A DNA stretch of 33,832 bases from an uncultured Eubacteriales bacterium (lineage in GTDB: Bacteria > Bacillota > Clostridia > Oscillospirales > Oscillospiraceae), in NCBI GenBank assembly GCA_900546485.1, contig URDK01000025.1, positions 1-33,832 of the forward strand, written 5' to 3'. The notes beneath the pieces were generated by a model. It was not told the origin of the DNA. It saw only the letters and a list, made by a program, of their open reading frames with translations, and ran no database searches. A program made the translations under genes and the position numbers. Within the stretch, counting starts at the first letter, position 1; every line of letters starts with the position of its first letter. This document shows positions 16,292 through 24,732 of this stretch, one piece after another.

Positions 16292-16320
16292 AGGCGCGCC
16301 CCGCTCACCGGGGCGCGCCT
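16292..16320 (-). terminator. Probable terminator after the ABC transporter / small ORF
   Basis: A 12-bp GC stem (AGGCGCGCCCCG with CGGGGCGCGCCT) with a 5-nt loop follows the stop at 16324. On the minus strand it runs into a broken T-rich tract (TCTTTGCTCTT), so it is somewhat weak. Confidence 0.6.
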
Positions 16321-16323
16321 TGT

Positions 16324-16524
16324 TTATTGCCCTTCCGACTCAGTCAGCTCACGCATCATCTGAACATATGTGCTGCTCACAGTGCCGACCTTGCCTTCGG
16401 GATTGCCAAACCAGCTTAGCATCACGCTGCCGTCACTCCGGTAGAACGAGAGCGTCACGAGAGCGTCGCGGCCGGAAAGCACGGTGTTGACAATAACGTA
16501 GGGCGATTTCCCACTGCCGCTCAC
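16324..16524 (-). CDS. Small hypothetical ORF, possibly a truncated gene remnant
   Basis: A 66-aa frame from a GTG. It is open further upstream into the end of the ABC gene, giving a readable stretch (DGASGWVCAFDGEVSG) with no ATG. The sequence is beta-strand-like (PYVIVNTVLS, ALVTLSFYRSDGSVMLSW) and looks like the C-terminal half of a larger domain. No good ribosome binding site precedes the GTG. It may be a 5'-truncated remnant of an exported domain; not recognised. It ends just before a terminator, so it would be transcribed with the ABC transporter. Confidence 0.4.
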   Translation of the reverse strand: MSGSGKSPYVIVNTVLSGRDALVTLSFYRSDGSVMLSWFGNPEGKVGTVSSTYVQMMRELTESEGQ

Positions 16525-16561
16525 CTCACCATCGAACGCACAGACCCAGCCGGAGGCACCG

Positions 16562-18295
16562 TCAGCTCTCCTCGGCGGCGGAGAGGGTGAGCATGGAGTA
16601 GAGGAAACCGCGGGCCTCTATGAGCTCGTCAAAGCTGCCGAGCTCGCGGAGGCGGCCGCCTATGAGCACGGCCACGGCGTCGAAGCGGCGGAGCACGGCC
16701 TCGTTCATGTCGTGCGTGACGACTATCTTTGCCGTGTCGGGGATGTCGAGCACCGCGCCCATGACCTCGGTGGCTGTGGGACGGTCGAGCGCGGCCGTGG
16801 CCTCGTCCACCAGCAGCACGGGCGTCCGGCGCAGGAGGCTGCGGGCGATGGACACGCGCTGCCTCTCGCCGCCCGAGAGGTTCGCACCGTTCTCGCCGCA
16901 GACGAAGTCCAGCCCGCGCTCGGCGATGAGTCCGGAGAGCCCTGCGCCCTCGAGGGCGGCCTCTACGCGCTCGGGCGGGAAGTCTCCGAACATGGTGACG
17001 TTCTGCTCTATGGAGCTGTTGAAAATGAAGACCTCCTGCTGGATGACGGAGAGCAGCTCGTAGAGCGAGGCGGCGGAGATGTCCCGCAGCTCCGCGCCGT
17101 CCAGGCGTATGCTGCCCTCGTAGCCCTTGTGATGGCCGAGCAGCAGCTGCAATAGCGTGGATTTTCCGCTGCCGGAGGGGCCGACGATGGCGAGACTGCC
17201 GCCCGCGGGGATTTTCAGGTTCACATCCCGGAGCACCGGCTCACCCTCGGCGTAGGCAAAGCCGAGGTTTTCGATGGAGATGCCCTCCCGGAGTTCCGCG
17301 GGAACGTCGCGGCCCTCGGCCTCACCCGGTTCGGTCATGAGCGAGGCGAGCTTGTCCATGAGCTCTATGGAGGCCTTGCGGTTCGCCAGAATGGGCGGCA
17401 CCGTGGAGATGGGCGAGGTGAGGAAGTTCATGAGCTGCAAAAAGGCCACGGCGACGCCTGCGCTGATGGCATAGCCGTTCCCGGCGAGCAGCGCGGCGGC
17501 GATGAATACGCCCACCTGCGCCAGAAAACCCGCGCCCGCGGCGAGCATGTATACGAGGTCATTGGTCTTGCGCCGGGCGTATTTCGCATCCTCGAGCGAG
17601 CCGGAGACGTCCTCGAACATCCGTCTTACGCTTCCCTCTGCCTTGAAGCTCTTGATGACGGAAAAACCGGCGAAGCTCTCCTTGACTGCCTCGACGTAGC
17701 TCTCATTTTTTGCGGAGACCTCCTGCTCGCATTTTGCGAGCCTGCCGCCGCAGATGAGCGAGGCGGCCACGGGCAGCAGCGCAAGTACGACGGCCGCGGC
17801 GGTGAGGATGGGACTGTACCAGAGCATCATTATGAGCGCGCCGACAAAGCCCGCGAGCTCCATGACCAGGGTGAAGATCATGGCAAGGTAGTTTGTCTCT
17901 ATGGAAGCCACGTCGTTTGTGAGTATGGAGATGAACTTGGCGCTGTTTTCCTTGGAGACGAAGCTGACGCTGCGCTCGAGTATGCCGGAGAAGGCGAAGT
18001 TTTTGTACTGCACGACGGCGCGGCGGATGAAGGCCGCGCAGGTGTAGCGCTGTACGTCGTAAGCGACGATAAAGACGGCAAAGGCCGCGGCGAAGGTGAG
18101 GGCGATTTTCCCGATACCCGCTCCTCCGGAGGCGACGACGTCCACTATGTTCTGCATGAGCCAGGCCGTGACAAGGTTGACGCCGGTGAGCAGCAGCATA
18201 CAGAGAACGGAGACGATGAGCGCCGGAGCATTCCCACGGAAAAAGCGGCTTTCAAGCTCCCGCCTGAGCGCACGCGAGCGGGCTTTTGCGTCCAT
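16562..18295 (-). CDS. ABC transporter, fused permease and ATPase
   Basis: A 577-aa half-transporter of the ABC exporter type. The N-terminal part (residues about 20-310) has six membrane helices. The C-terminal ATPase shows Walker A GPSGSGKST (about 373), a Q-loop region VIQQEVF, signature LSGGERQRVSIARSLL and Walker B VLLVDEATAALD with the switch His in VVTHDMNEA. It would act as a homodimer, since no second half-transporter is adjacent. Start ATG at 18295 with GGAGG. It lies 61 bp after the lipoprotein gene and could be in the same transcript; the export substrate is unknown. Confidence 0.9.
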   Translation of the reverse strand: MDAKARSRALRRELESRFFRGNAPALIVSVLCMLLLTGVNLVTAWLMQNIVDVVASGGAGIGKIALTFAAAFAVFIVAYDVQRYTCAAFIRRAVVQYKNFAFSGILERSVSFVSKENSAKFISILTNDVASIETNYLAMIFTLVMELAGFVGALIMMLWYSPILTAAAVVLALLPVAASLICGGRLAKCEQEVSAKNESYVEAVKESFAGFSVIKSFKAEGSVRRMFEDVSGSLEDAKYARRKTNDLVYMLAAGAGFLAQVGVFIAAALLAGNGYAISAGVAVAFLQLMNFLTSPISTVPPILANRKASIELMDKLASLMTEPGEAEGRDVPAELREGISIENLGFAYAEGEPVLRDVNLKIPAGGSLAIVGPSGSGKSTLLQLLLGHHKGYEGSIRLDGAELRDISAASLYELLSVIQQEVFIFNSSIEQNVTMFGDFPPERVEAALEGAGLSGLIAERGLDFVCGENGANLSGGERQRVSIARSLLRRTPVLLVDEATAALDRPTATEVMGAVLDIPDTAKIVVTHDMNEAVLRRFDAVAVLIGGRLRELGSFDELIEARGFLYSMLTLSAAEES

Positions 18296-18356
18296 ATTGC
18301 TTACCTCCAGTTAAAAACTGATACAGGTCAATTATAGTCGACATTTGGCATCAAGG

Positions 18357-19265
18357 TCAATCCTGTACGGAGCTTGAACCTTCCAGAACCGTGGTGTGCA
18401 GGGCATAGAAGCTCTCGCCCTCAGCAAGGGTGCGGGTGGTGAAGCTTTCGCCGGGGCTGAGGAGCTGCCGCTCCACCGCTGTCTCGCCGGAGCTGTCACT
18501 TGTGTAGGCCTCGACTATGGCAAAAGCGGCGTCCCCGGCGGCTATCGTATCCGGCATCTCGCCCGGCTCGTATTCGGTGCTGCTAATGAGGGAGCCGTCA
18601 GCGCCGTAGAGCAGCACGGCGACGCTTTCCGTGGGGTATTTGGGCGTGATGTCGAGCTCTATGCTCATTCCCCAGGCCGGAACGTCGCCGTAGGCGTCGC
18701 TCTCCTCCCAGAGGGTGTAGCCCGTTGCGCCTGTCCCGTTGAAGACCATGCCCTGGCCGGTGACGAGGTAGATGCTGCCGTCTTCCTGCTGATAGACGGG
18801 GTTGCAGAATACGGTGACGCGGCTGCGTGCGTCTATATAGACAGTACCGCTTAGCTCACAGCTCTCGCCCTCGTCGGTGACGGAGAGGTCCAGGCCGCCG
18901 TGCTCCATGTATTCGTTGCCCTCGTTGCTGATGAAGCCGCCGCTGTCGTTTTCATAGCGCGCGGAGATGAGTGGTATGCCCCAGAGGGGAAACTCGACCT
19001 GGCTGTCACGGCCGCCGTTGTTCGTGGCGTAGATGCGCTCGGAGTATTTTGCCGCGTCCTCGGGGGATACTTCGCCGCCGTTGAGCAGCGTGGAGGCGTG
19101 GTCCGAAAAGTAGCTTGTAGAGTCGAAGGTGTCCACGTGCTCCGGTGTGATGTAGATTCCGACCAGCCGGTCGGTCCAGACCGGGGCCTCCTCCTCGCGC
19201 AGCATGGAGCAGCCGGGCAGTGCCAGGGCGAGGGCGAGTATGAGTGCAATAGAGAGCTTTTTCAT
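18357..19265 (-). CDS. Lipoprotein, paralogue of the adjacent lipoprotein
   Basis: A 302-aa predicted lipoprotein: MKKLSIALILALALALPGC gives a signal and lipobox with Cys19. The mature part is a beta-rich domain beginning DRLVGIYIT and holding the shared CNPVYQQEDGSIYLV. It is clearly homologous along its length to the next gene upstream (19323-20237), including signal, KYSERIYA, AVLLYGADGSLISSTEY and the C-terminal GESFYALHTT. The pair arose by tandem duplication and has since diverged. Start at 19265 follows GAGGAGG. No function is recognised. Confidence 0.8.
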   Translation of the reverse strand: MKKLSIALILALALALPGCSMLREEEAPVWTDRLVGIYITPEHVDTFDSTSYFSDHASTLLNGGEVSPEDAAKYSERIYATNNGGRDSQVEFPLWGIPLISARYENDSGGFISNEGNEYMEHGGLDLSVTDEGESCELSGTVYIDARSRVTVFCNPVYQQEDGSIYLVTGQGMVFNGTGATGYTLWEESDAYGDVPAWGMSIELDITPKYPTESVAVLLYGADGSLISSTEYEPGEMPDTIAAGDAAFAIVEAYTSDSSGETAVERQLLSPGESFTTRTLAEGESFYALHTTVLEGSSSVQD

Positions 19266-19322
19266 ATCGTTCCTCCTCGTAAACATGCGGTTCTCGTCCT
19301 GCGGACGCCATATCCCGGGCGG

Positions 19323-20237
19323 TCAGGTCTGTCCGGAGCCGGGAGCGGTCAAAGTCGTGGTGCGCGGCGTGTAGAAGCTCTCACCATCCTCGAGGCTTAG
19401 GCTCAGAAAGCCCTCGTCGTCCCCGGCGGCTATGAGCTGACGGGTCACTTGAGGCTCGCCGGCGTAGTCCCGGGTGTAGTCCTCGAACACCGCCCAGGCC
19501 GCGCCGCCGGCGTCTATCGTCTCGGGCATGTCCTCGGGCGCGTACTCCGTGCAGCTGATGAGCGAGCCGTCGGCGGCGTATAGCAGCACGGCGAGCTTGT
19601 CCGAGGGATAGCGGCAGGTTACGGAGAGCGTAAGCTCTATACTGTAATCCCTTTCGTCCTTGTCCCCACTCTCCGCACTGGCGGAGATGCTGTGGCTCAT
19701 GGTGCCGGTATCCCCCGTCGTACCCTGGCCGGGGACGAGGTAGATGCGGCCGTCTTCCTGCTGGTAGACGGGGTTGCAGTAGAACGAGACCGGCCCGCCT
19801 GAGGGGTTTGCGAAGAGCTCGCCGGAGAGCACATAGGTATCGGTGTTGTCCGCTACGTTGATGCTCATGTGGACGTTCGTGAGCTTGTCGCCGTAGTCGC
19901 TGCCGACGTAGCTCTCGCCGCCGTCTTCAAAGTGCGCGGCGATGAAAGGTATGCCGTCGATGGGAAAGCTGGCCTTGCCGTCCGTGACCTCGGCGTAGAT
20001 GCGCTCGGAGTATTTGGCCACGTCCTCGCTGGATATCTCGCCGCCGCCGCTTTCGACGAGCTCCGCGGCATTGGCCGCGAAATAGGCCTCAAAGTCGAAG
20101 GTGTCGATATACTCCGTCGTGATGTAGATGCCGACCAGCCTGTCATCCTGCGCCGGGGCAGTGTCCTCGCTCAGCATGGAGCAGCCCGAGAGCGCCAGGG
20201 CGAGGGTGAGTATGAGCACAATAGAGAGTTTTTTCAT
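19323..20237 (-). CDS. Lipoprotein, paralogue of the adjacent lipoprotein
   Basis: A 304-aa predicted lipoprotein with signal MKKLSIVLILTLALALSGC (Cys19). It shares with the downstream paralogue the DRLVGIYIT start of the mature part, the KYSERIYA and CNPVYQQEDGRIYLV stretches and a closing GESFYTPRTT. The central parts differ, so the two copies may have different partners. Start at 20237 follows AGGAG; an upstream extension of 24 codons is not supported. It begins 10 bp after the DUF2975-type membrane gene and belongs to that operon. Confidence 0.8.
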   Translation of the reverse strand: MKKLSIVLILTLALALSGCSMLSEDTAPAQDDRLVGIYITTEYIDTFDFEAYFAANAAELVESGGGEISSEDVAKYSERIYAEVTDGKASFPIDGIPFIAAHFEDGGESYVGSDYGDKLTNVHMSINVADNTDTYVLSGELFANPSGGPVSFYCNPVYQQEDGRIYLVPGQGTTGDTGTMSHSISASAESGDKDERDYSIELTLSVTCRYPSDKLAVLLYAADGSLISCTEYAPEDMPETIDAGGAAWAVFEDYTRDYAGEPQVTRQLIAAGDDEGFLSLSLEDGESFYTPRTTTLTAPGSGQT

Positions 20238-20247
20238 GTCGTTTCTC

Positions 20248-20703
20248 CTAAATAAACATTTCGTTTTCATCCCGCAGCCTCTTGTGCGCTGAGATGAGCT
20301 TGGCTCCAAGCAGCACGGAGAAGCAGTAGATGAGCGCGCTCACCGGGAAGCTCACGGAGCTGAGAGCTCCTGAGCCGTTCCTGACCAGCAGCACCTCCGC
20401 AGCGGCCAGCACGGCCGAGAGCAGCAGCAGGTCCTCCGGTTTGAACTTATGCCGGAGCAGCTGTGCGATAAAGCCGAACACCGGCAGCGCGGCCAGTACC
20501 AGGCAGACGCTCTCCGGCGTCTCGCCGTCGATGCCGGCAGTCAGAGCCTGAATCTGCGCGAAGGGGAACCAGCGCTGTTCCAGCGCAGCCTCGACCTGTG
20601 AGACCGAGAACAGGTATATTGCGCAGCCGATGAGCGCCGCTGCGGCGCAGAGGATGAGGCAGCGCGCGCCGGTGAGACCAAACTTGTACTTGCCCATCAT
20701 CAT
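20248..20703 (-). CDS. DUF2975-like membrane protein
   Basis: A 151-aa protein with four membrane helices (about 13-33, 68-84, 92-106, 119-135) and a charged C-terminus AHKRLRDENEMFI. That tail closely matches the end of the 298-aa protein two genes upstream (AHKQLRDDNDLFV), a pattern typical of DUF2975 proteins. These are usually encoded beside a YozG-type HTH regulator, as here. Three consecutive ATG codons follow AGGAGG and any could be used. The start overlaps the HTH gene stop by 4 nt. Confidence 0.7.
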   Translation of the reverse strand: MMMGKYKFGLTGARCLILCAAAALIGCAIYLFSVSQVEAALEQRWFPFAQIQALTAGIDGETPESVCLVLAALPVFGFIAQLLRHKFKPEDLLLLSAVLAAAEVLLVRNGSGALSSVSFPVSALIYCFSVLLGAKLISAHKRLRDENEMFI

Positions 20704-20921
20704 TCGTCCTCCTCAAGATTTCCGTCAAACTTCAGGATGTCGCCGACGTCACAGTCGAGGTAGTAGCAGATGCGGTTGATAGTCCCGAATCTCACGCCCT
20801 TGGCCTTGCCCGAGCGGAGGATGGAGAGGTTCGCCTCGGTGATTCCCACCTTGGCGCAGAGTTCCTTCGAGGTCATGCCCCGCTCGCGCAGGACATCCTC
20901 CAGATGTACGCGGATGGCCAT
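20700..20921 (-). CDS. Small Xre/YozG-like helix-turn-helix regulator
   Basis: A 73-aa Cro/CI-type repressor. The helix-turn-helix covers residues about 15-45 (SKELCAKVGITEANLSILRSGKAKGVRF), here noted by its key turn VGITEANLS; a C-terminal helix reads ICYYLDCDVGDILKF. This layout (short, HTH_26-type) matches YozG. It overlaps the upstream gene by one base (TAATG) and the downstream gene by 4 nt, so it is translated together with both DUF2975-type membrane proteins. It may repress its own promoter; three AATTATC copies flank that promoter. Confidence 0.88.
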   Translation of the reverse strand: MAIRVHLEDVLRERGMTSKELCAKVGITEANLSILRSGKAKGVRFGTINRICYYLDCDVGDILKFDGNLEEDE

Positions 20922-21817
20922 TACACAAAGAGGTCGTTATCGTCGCGCAGCTGTTTGTGCGCGGCGATGAAGCGCGAGACGATGAGCGCCGCAAGGCAAA
21001 AGATGAGCGGGAGAATGGGCAGGTTGACGTTCACGTTGTTGTCGTTTGAGAGCTTTATGAGCAGGAGCTTTGCGAGGTCCGCGCCCATGCTGATGAGCAC
21101 TATGGACGCCAGCGCCTTTACGCTGTAGCGATAGAAGCCTTCGGCCTCGGCCACCGTCTCGTCGGTTATCCGGCCGTCGGGACCGAGCGTGTTTATGAGC
21201 CTCAGGGCCAGCAGACAGCCGAAAATGAGTATCACGACCGTCGCGGCGCCGGACAGGCCGTCCGCGAGCAGGGAGAACTGGAAGCCGGAAAGGAGCCCAG
21301 CCGCCATGCCGATGAGCGTCCAGCCCGCCACAAAACCGAAGAGCAGCCCCAGCAGCACCACGGCGATGCGCGCGAGCTTCACCAGCCGCGCGTCGTCCGA
21401 GGCGTTGAAATACCTGAGCAGCCGTAGCACCAGCCATGCCACCAGCACGGACAGCAGCCCCATCTGCGCACAGGTCGAATATATGTCCCAGTGCGAGCTC
21501 AGTGCTCGGCCTATGAATATGAAGAGCGCAGCGCTCATGAGCAGCAGCAGCCAGTCCTCGCGGTAAGGCTTCCGCCGCCGCGAGAGCAGGAGCAGCGCCA
21601 GAGCCGGGATGAGGCAGACGAGCACATAGAGCACGATGGCGAAAATGCGCCAGCCCTTGCCCGTCATGGCCAGCTCCCAGAGCAGGTCCACAAAGAAACC
21701 GCAGGGCAGCTTGAATAGCAGTATCGTCAGCTCCGGCAGCGCAGCCGCCGCCGCGCATACCGCTGCACCCAGCAGCGCGGCTAGGACGATATACTTTCTG
21801 AAATTGCTCTCAGTCAA
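20921..21817 (-). CDS. DUF2975-like large membrane protein
   Basis: A 298-aa protein with about eight hydrophobic segments. It ends in AHKQLRDDNDLFV, the same tail as the smaller membrane protein downstream. The second half (about residues 150-298) corresponds to the DUF2975 core; the N-terminal half is extra. A GTG at 21826 would sit on top of the ribosome binding site, so the TTG at 21817, 8 nt after AGGAGG, is preferred. It is the first gene of the operon behind a TTGACA promoter. Role unknown; members of such pairs may sequester the HTH protein at the membrane (inference). Confidence 0.72.
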   Translation of the reverse strand: MTESNFRKYIVLAALLGAAVCAAAAALPELTILLFKLPCGFFVDLLWELAMTGKGWRIFAIVLYVLVCLIPALALLLLSRRRKPYREDWLLLLMSAALFIFIGRALSSHWDIYSTCAQMGLLSVLVAWLVLRLLRYFNASDDARLVKLARIAVVLLGLLFGFVAGWTLIGMAAGLLSGFQFSLLADGLSGAATVVILIFGCLLALRLINTLGPDGRITDETVAEAEGFYRYSVKALASIVLISMGADLAKLLLIKLSNDNNVNVNLPILPLIFCLAALIVSRFIAAHKQLRDDNDLFV

Positions 21818-21833
21818 GGCAGACACCTCCTGA

Positions 21834-21884
21834 AATTATCGCAAAACAATAATTATCTAATGCCAGTGTAGCAGGCGAATTATC
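21834..21884. repeat. Three AATTATC direct repeats, possible operators
   Basis: AATTATC occurs at 21834-21840, 21851-21857 and 21878-21884, flanking the -10 and lying in the spacer of the DUF2975/HTH operon promoter. Spacings of 17 and 27 bp are not obviously helical repeats. They are candidate binding sites for the YozG-like regulator. Confidence 0.45.
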
Positions 21885-21893
21885 GTTTGTCAA
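21865..21893 (-). promoter_or_regulatory. Sigma-A-type promoter of the DUF2975/HTH operon
   Basis: On the minus strand a consensus TTGACA (21888-21893) stands 17 bp before TACACT (21865-21870), about 48 bp before the TTG start at 21817. Confidence 0.75.
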
Positions 21894-21976
21894 TAATTTT
21901 TACCCCGCTGGGGGAATATACCGGCCAGGCGGAGCATAGTCTCACATGGGCAATACTGCAAACGGAGGTGCGAGGT

Positions 21977-22486
21977 ATGGAGGGGAGCTGTCCGGTACTG
22001 TTTGAGGGGCGCGAGTGCGGCAGCCTGAGGGCGTACGAGCGCGGCTGCCTGACGGTGTTCGAGGCGGAGGCGTCGGACCCGGGCGGCGTGGTGCGCCTCT
22101 CGGTCTACGGCGGGGGGAGAGAGGGCTATCTCGGCGTGATGTCGCCCGCAGGGGAGGGGCGCATCGCGCTCAGACGGAGCCTCTCGCGTTCTGCCCTGCG
22201 GAGCTTTCCGGAGAGGCTGGAGTACGCCGCACCGGCGGGGGCCGCGCCCTCCGTCCCCGAGCCCGAGCCGGAAAAGCCCGCCGCGGAGCCGGAACATGAG
22301 CCGGAGCCTGAGACTGAGCCGGAGGACGGTCTTATCTGGTACAGCTCGCCGGACGGCACGCTCTCGACGCACGACGGGCGGCGGCTGCTTGTTGCCCTTC
22401 CCGCGGACGACGCGCGCGTCCCGGCCTGGGCCGGGGACGTGGTAAGGTACATAAACGGGCGCAAATACGTTGTCTTTCCGTGGTGA
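21977..22486 (+). CDS. Hypothetical protein with acidic Pro-Glu linker
   Basis: A 169-aa protein, not recognised. Residues 1-80 look like a small beta-rich domain (LFEGRECGSLRAYERG, VVRLSVYGGG). A linker of repeated Pro-Glu pairs (about 91-118) then leads to a short C-terminal domain with GLIWYSSPDGTLS and YINGRKYVVFPW. No signal peptide or membrane helix. The start at 21977 follows GGAGGTGCGAGGT. It is transcribed away from the DUF2975 operon and lies 45 bp before the phosphorylase gene, so it may be co-transcribed with it. Confidence 0.7.
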   Translation: MEGSCPVLFEGRECGSLRAYERGCLTVFEAEASDPGGVVRLSVYGGGREGYLGVMSPAGEGRIALRRSLSRSALRSFPERLEYAAPAGAAPSVPEPEPEKPAAEPEHEPEPETEPEDGLIWYSSPDGTLSTHDGRRLLVALPADDARVPAWAGDVVRYINGRKYVVFPW

Positions 22487-22531
22487 AAATGGTAAAATGA
22501 TGATACCTATCAGATAAAGGAGCGGATCACC

Positions 22532-23836
22532 ATGCTGATGACCGATATAATAGCGAAAAAGCGCGACGGCGGCGAGCTGACGACGGAGGAGATAAGCTTT
22601 GTCATAGATGGCTACACCCAGGGCACAGTGCCGGACTATCAGGTTTCGGCGCTGCTGATGGCCATAGTCTGGCGCGGGATGACCCGGCGCGAGACCTATG
22701 ACCTCACGATGGCGATGGTCCACAGCGGCGACACGCTGGATCTCTCATCCATCAGCGGCGTGAAGGCCGACAAGCACTCCACCGGCGGAGTGGGCGACAA
22801 GACCTCGCTCTGCCTGCTGCCCATGGTGGCCACTCAGGGCGTGCGCATGGCAAAGATGTCCGGCCGCGGCCTCGGTCATACGGGCGGCACGCTGGACAAG
22901 CTCGAGAGTTTCGCGGGTTTCAAGTGCGGACTGACGCTGGAGGGCTTCTTCCGCCAGGTGGAGGAGACGGGCTTTGCCATTGCTGGCCAGACCGCAAACC
23001 TCGACCCCGCGGACAAGAAGCTCTATGCCCTGCGCGACGTGACGGGCACCGTGCGCTCCATGCCGCTCATCGTGAGCAGCATCATGTCGAAAAAGTTGGC
23101 CGCAGGCGCAGATGTCATCGTACTCGACGTCAAGTGCGGCGGCGGGGCCTTCATGAAGACGGAGGCCGAGGCCCGCGAGCTCGCGCGCGAGATGGTCGAG
23201 ATAGGCAAGCTCAACGGCCGGCGCACCGTGGCCTGCATAACGGACATGGACCAGCCCCTGGGCAACGCCGTCGGCAACGCCCTCGAGGTGGCGGAGGCCC
23301 TGGCCCTGCTGCGCGGGGAATACGGCGGCGAGCTGCTGGAGCTTTGCCTCACGCTCGGCTCGTGCATCCTCACCGAGAGCGGCGCGGCCGCAACGGAGGC
23401 CGAGGCCCGCGAAAAACTCATGGACAGCATCAAAAGCGGCGCGGCGCTGGAGAAGTTCGCGGACTTCATCCGCTCCCAGGGCGGCGACGCGCGCGAGGTG
23501 TACGACCCCTCGCTGCTGCCCCACGCGCCCGTGGTGCTCGAGGCGCCCGCACCTGTTGGAGGTTATGTAAACCATATTGACGCCACCGGCGTGGGCCTCG
23601 TGAGCATGCATCTCGGCGGCGGCCGGGCGACCAAGGAGAGCGAGATAGACCTCTCCGTCGGCCTGGTGCTGCACAAGAAGGTCGGCGACGCGGTTGCGGC
23701 GGGGGAGAGCCTGGCCTCCATCCACGCGAAGGACGAGGCAAGCGCGAGGCTGGCCGCAGAGCGGCTGGCCGAAGCCTACACCATAGGCTCGGAGCGCCCT
23801 GAGCGTGCGCCCTTCATCCGGGACATCATCCGCTGA
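22532..23836 (+). CDS. pdp: Pyrimidine-nucleoside phosphorylase
   Basis: Cleaves thymidine, uridine or deoxyuridine with phosphate to the base and (deoxy)ribose-1-phosphate in nucleoside salvage. The 434-aa protein has the family signature SGRGLGHTGGTLDKLE, the phosphate/active-site KHSTGGVGDKTSLCLLP and a C-terminal domain with HKKVGDAVAAGE. Length matches the Pdp/DeoA family. The Firmicute setting favours the broad-specificity Pdp over thymidine-specific DeoA, but sequence alone does not settle this. The ATG at 22532 follows AAGGAG; a second ATG is two codons later. The MBL gene follows 12 bp after the stop. Confidence 0.93.
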   Translation: MLMTDIIAKKRDGGELTTEEISFVIDGYTQGTVPDYQVSALLMAIVWRGMTRRETYDLTMAMVHSGDTLDLSSISGVKADKHSTGGVGDKTSLCLLPMVATQGVRMAKMSGRGLGHTGGTLDKLESFAGFKCGLTLEGFFRQVEETGFAIAGQTANLDPADKKLYALRDVTGTVRSMPLIVSSIMSKKLAAGADVIVLDVKCGGGAFMKTEAEARELAREMVEIGKLNGRRTVACITDMDQPLGNAVGNALEVAEALALLRGEYGGELLELCLTLGSCILTESGAAATEAEAREKLMDSIKSGAALEKFADFIRSQGGDAREVYDPSLLPHAPVVLEAPAPVGGYVNHIDATGVGLVSMHLGGGRATKESEIDLSVGLVLHKKVGDAVAAGESLASIHAKDEASARLAAERLAEAYTIGSERPERAPFIRDIIR

Positions 23837-23848
23837 GGGGGCGAGTGC

Positions 23849-24664
23849 GTGAAAATAAGCTGCCTTGTGGACGACTGCGCCCGGGAGGGCGTGGGCGCTG
23901 AGCACGGCCTGAGCCTCTGGGTCGAGGCCTGCGGGAAAAAGTTGCTTTTTGACAGTGGAGCGAGCGGCCTGTTCCTCGAGAACGCCGCGCGCCTGGGCAT
24001 AGACGTCGCGGAGGCTGACTTCGCCGTGCTCTCGCACGCGCACTATGACCACGGGGGCGGCCTCTCCGCCTTCCTGGAGGCGAACAGCCGCGCGAAGGTG
24101 TATGTCCGTGCCGGGGCCTTTGCTCCGCGCTACGCCCGCCGCAGGAACGGCAGGGTGGAGGACATCGGAATAGACGCGGCCCTTGCCGGGAGCGGCAGGA
24201 TCGTGGAGACGGGGGAGAGCTGCGTCCTTGCTCCGGGACTGACGCTGTTTTCGGGCGTGCGCGGCCGCGAGCTCTTTTCGGGTGCGAACCGCCTGCTGTT
24301 GGGCCCGGACGGCGAGACGCCGGACGATTTCGCCCACGAGCAGCACCTGTTCATCCGAGAGGGGGAGCGCCGCGCGCTCATCGCGGGCTGCTCGCACAGC
24401 GGCATAGTGAACATCCTCTCCCGGCTCTCGGAGTTTGATCCGGCCCCGCCGGACGCCGTCGTAGGCGGCTTCCACCTGGCCGTGCCTGGCACTTCAGACG
24501 TCGACGAGGCACTGGTCGACGGCGTTGCTGAGCGCCTACTGGCTCTGCCCGGAACAATGTACTACACCGGTCACTGCACCGGGCTGCCCTCCTACGCACG
24601 CCTCGCCGAAAAAATGGGCCAGCGCGTCGCCTACCTCCACGCGGGCGACACGGTGGAGATATGA
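23849..24664 (+). CDS. MBL-fold metallo-hydrolase
   Basis: A 271-aa metallo-beta-lactamase-fold protein. The metal-binding SHAHYDH (His63, His65, Asp67, His68) is intact, with further ligand candidates in AGCSHSG and the C-terminal TGHCTG. The overall layout resembles the branch annotated near methanopterin-biosynthesis beta-ribofuranosylaminobenzene-phosphate synthase, but such labels are weak for bacteria, so substrate is open. It starts at GTG after a GAGGGGG site, close behind the pyrimidine phosphorylase gene, and ends at a strong terminator. Confidence 0.85.
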   Translation: MKISCLVDDCAREGVGAEHGLSLWVEACGKKLLFDSGASGLFLENAARLGIDVAEADFAVLSHAHYDHGGGLSAFLEANSRAKVYVRAGAFAPRYARRRNGRVEDIGIDAALAGSGRIVETGESCVLAPGLTLFSGVRGRELFSGANRLLLGPDGETPDDFAHEQHLFIREGERRALIAGCSHSGIVNILSRLSEFDPAPPDAVVGGFHLAVPGTSDVDEALVDGVAERLLALPGTMYYTGHCTGLPSYARLAEKMGQRVAYLHAGDTVEI

Positions 24665-24691
24665 GCTCTGACAAGCGTACAGCAAGAAATA

Positions 24692-24727
24692 TCCGCCCCC
24701 GGAATGCTCTGGGGGCGGACATTTTTT
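24692..24727 (+). terminator. Rho-independent terminator between convergent genes
   Basis: TCCGCCCCC and GGGGGCGGA form a 9-bp stem with a 10-nt loop, followed by CATTTTTT. It ends the plus-strand transcript just before the stop of the gene at 24733. Confidence 0.85.
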
Positions 24728-24732
24728 GAGTA

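Noticed and set aside
22745..24475. 576-codon minus-strand frame opposite the phosphorylase and MBL genes
   Set aside because: Antisense shadow in GC-rich DNA; both plus-strand genes have clear family motifs and starts, and the frame's composition is not protein-like.
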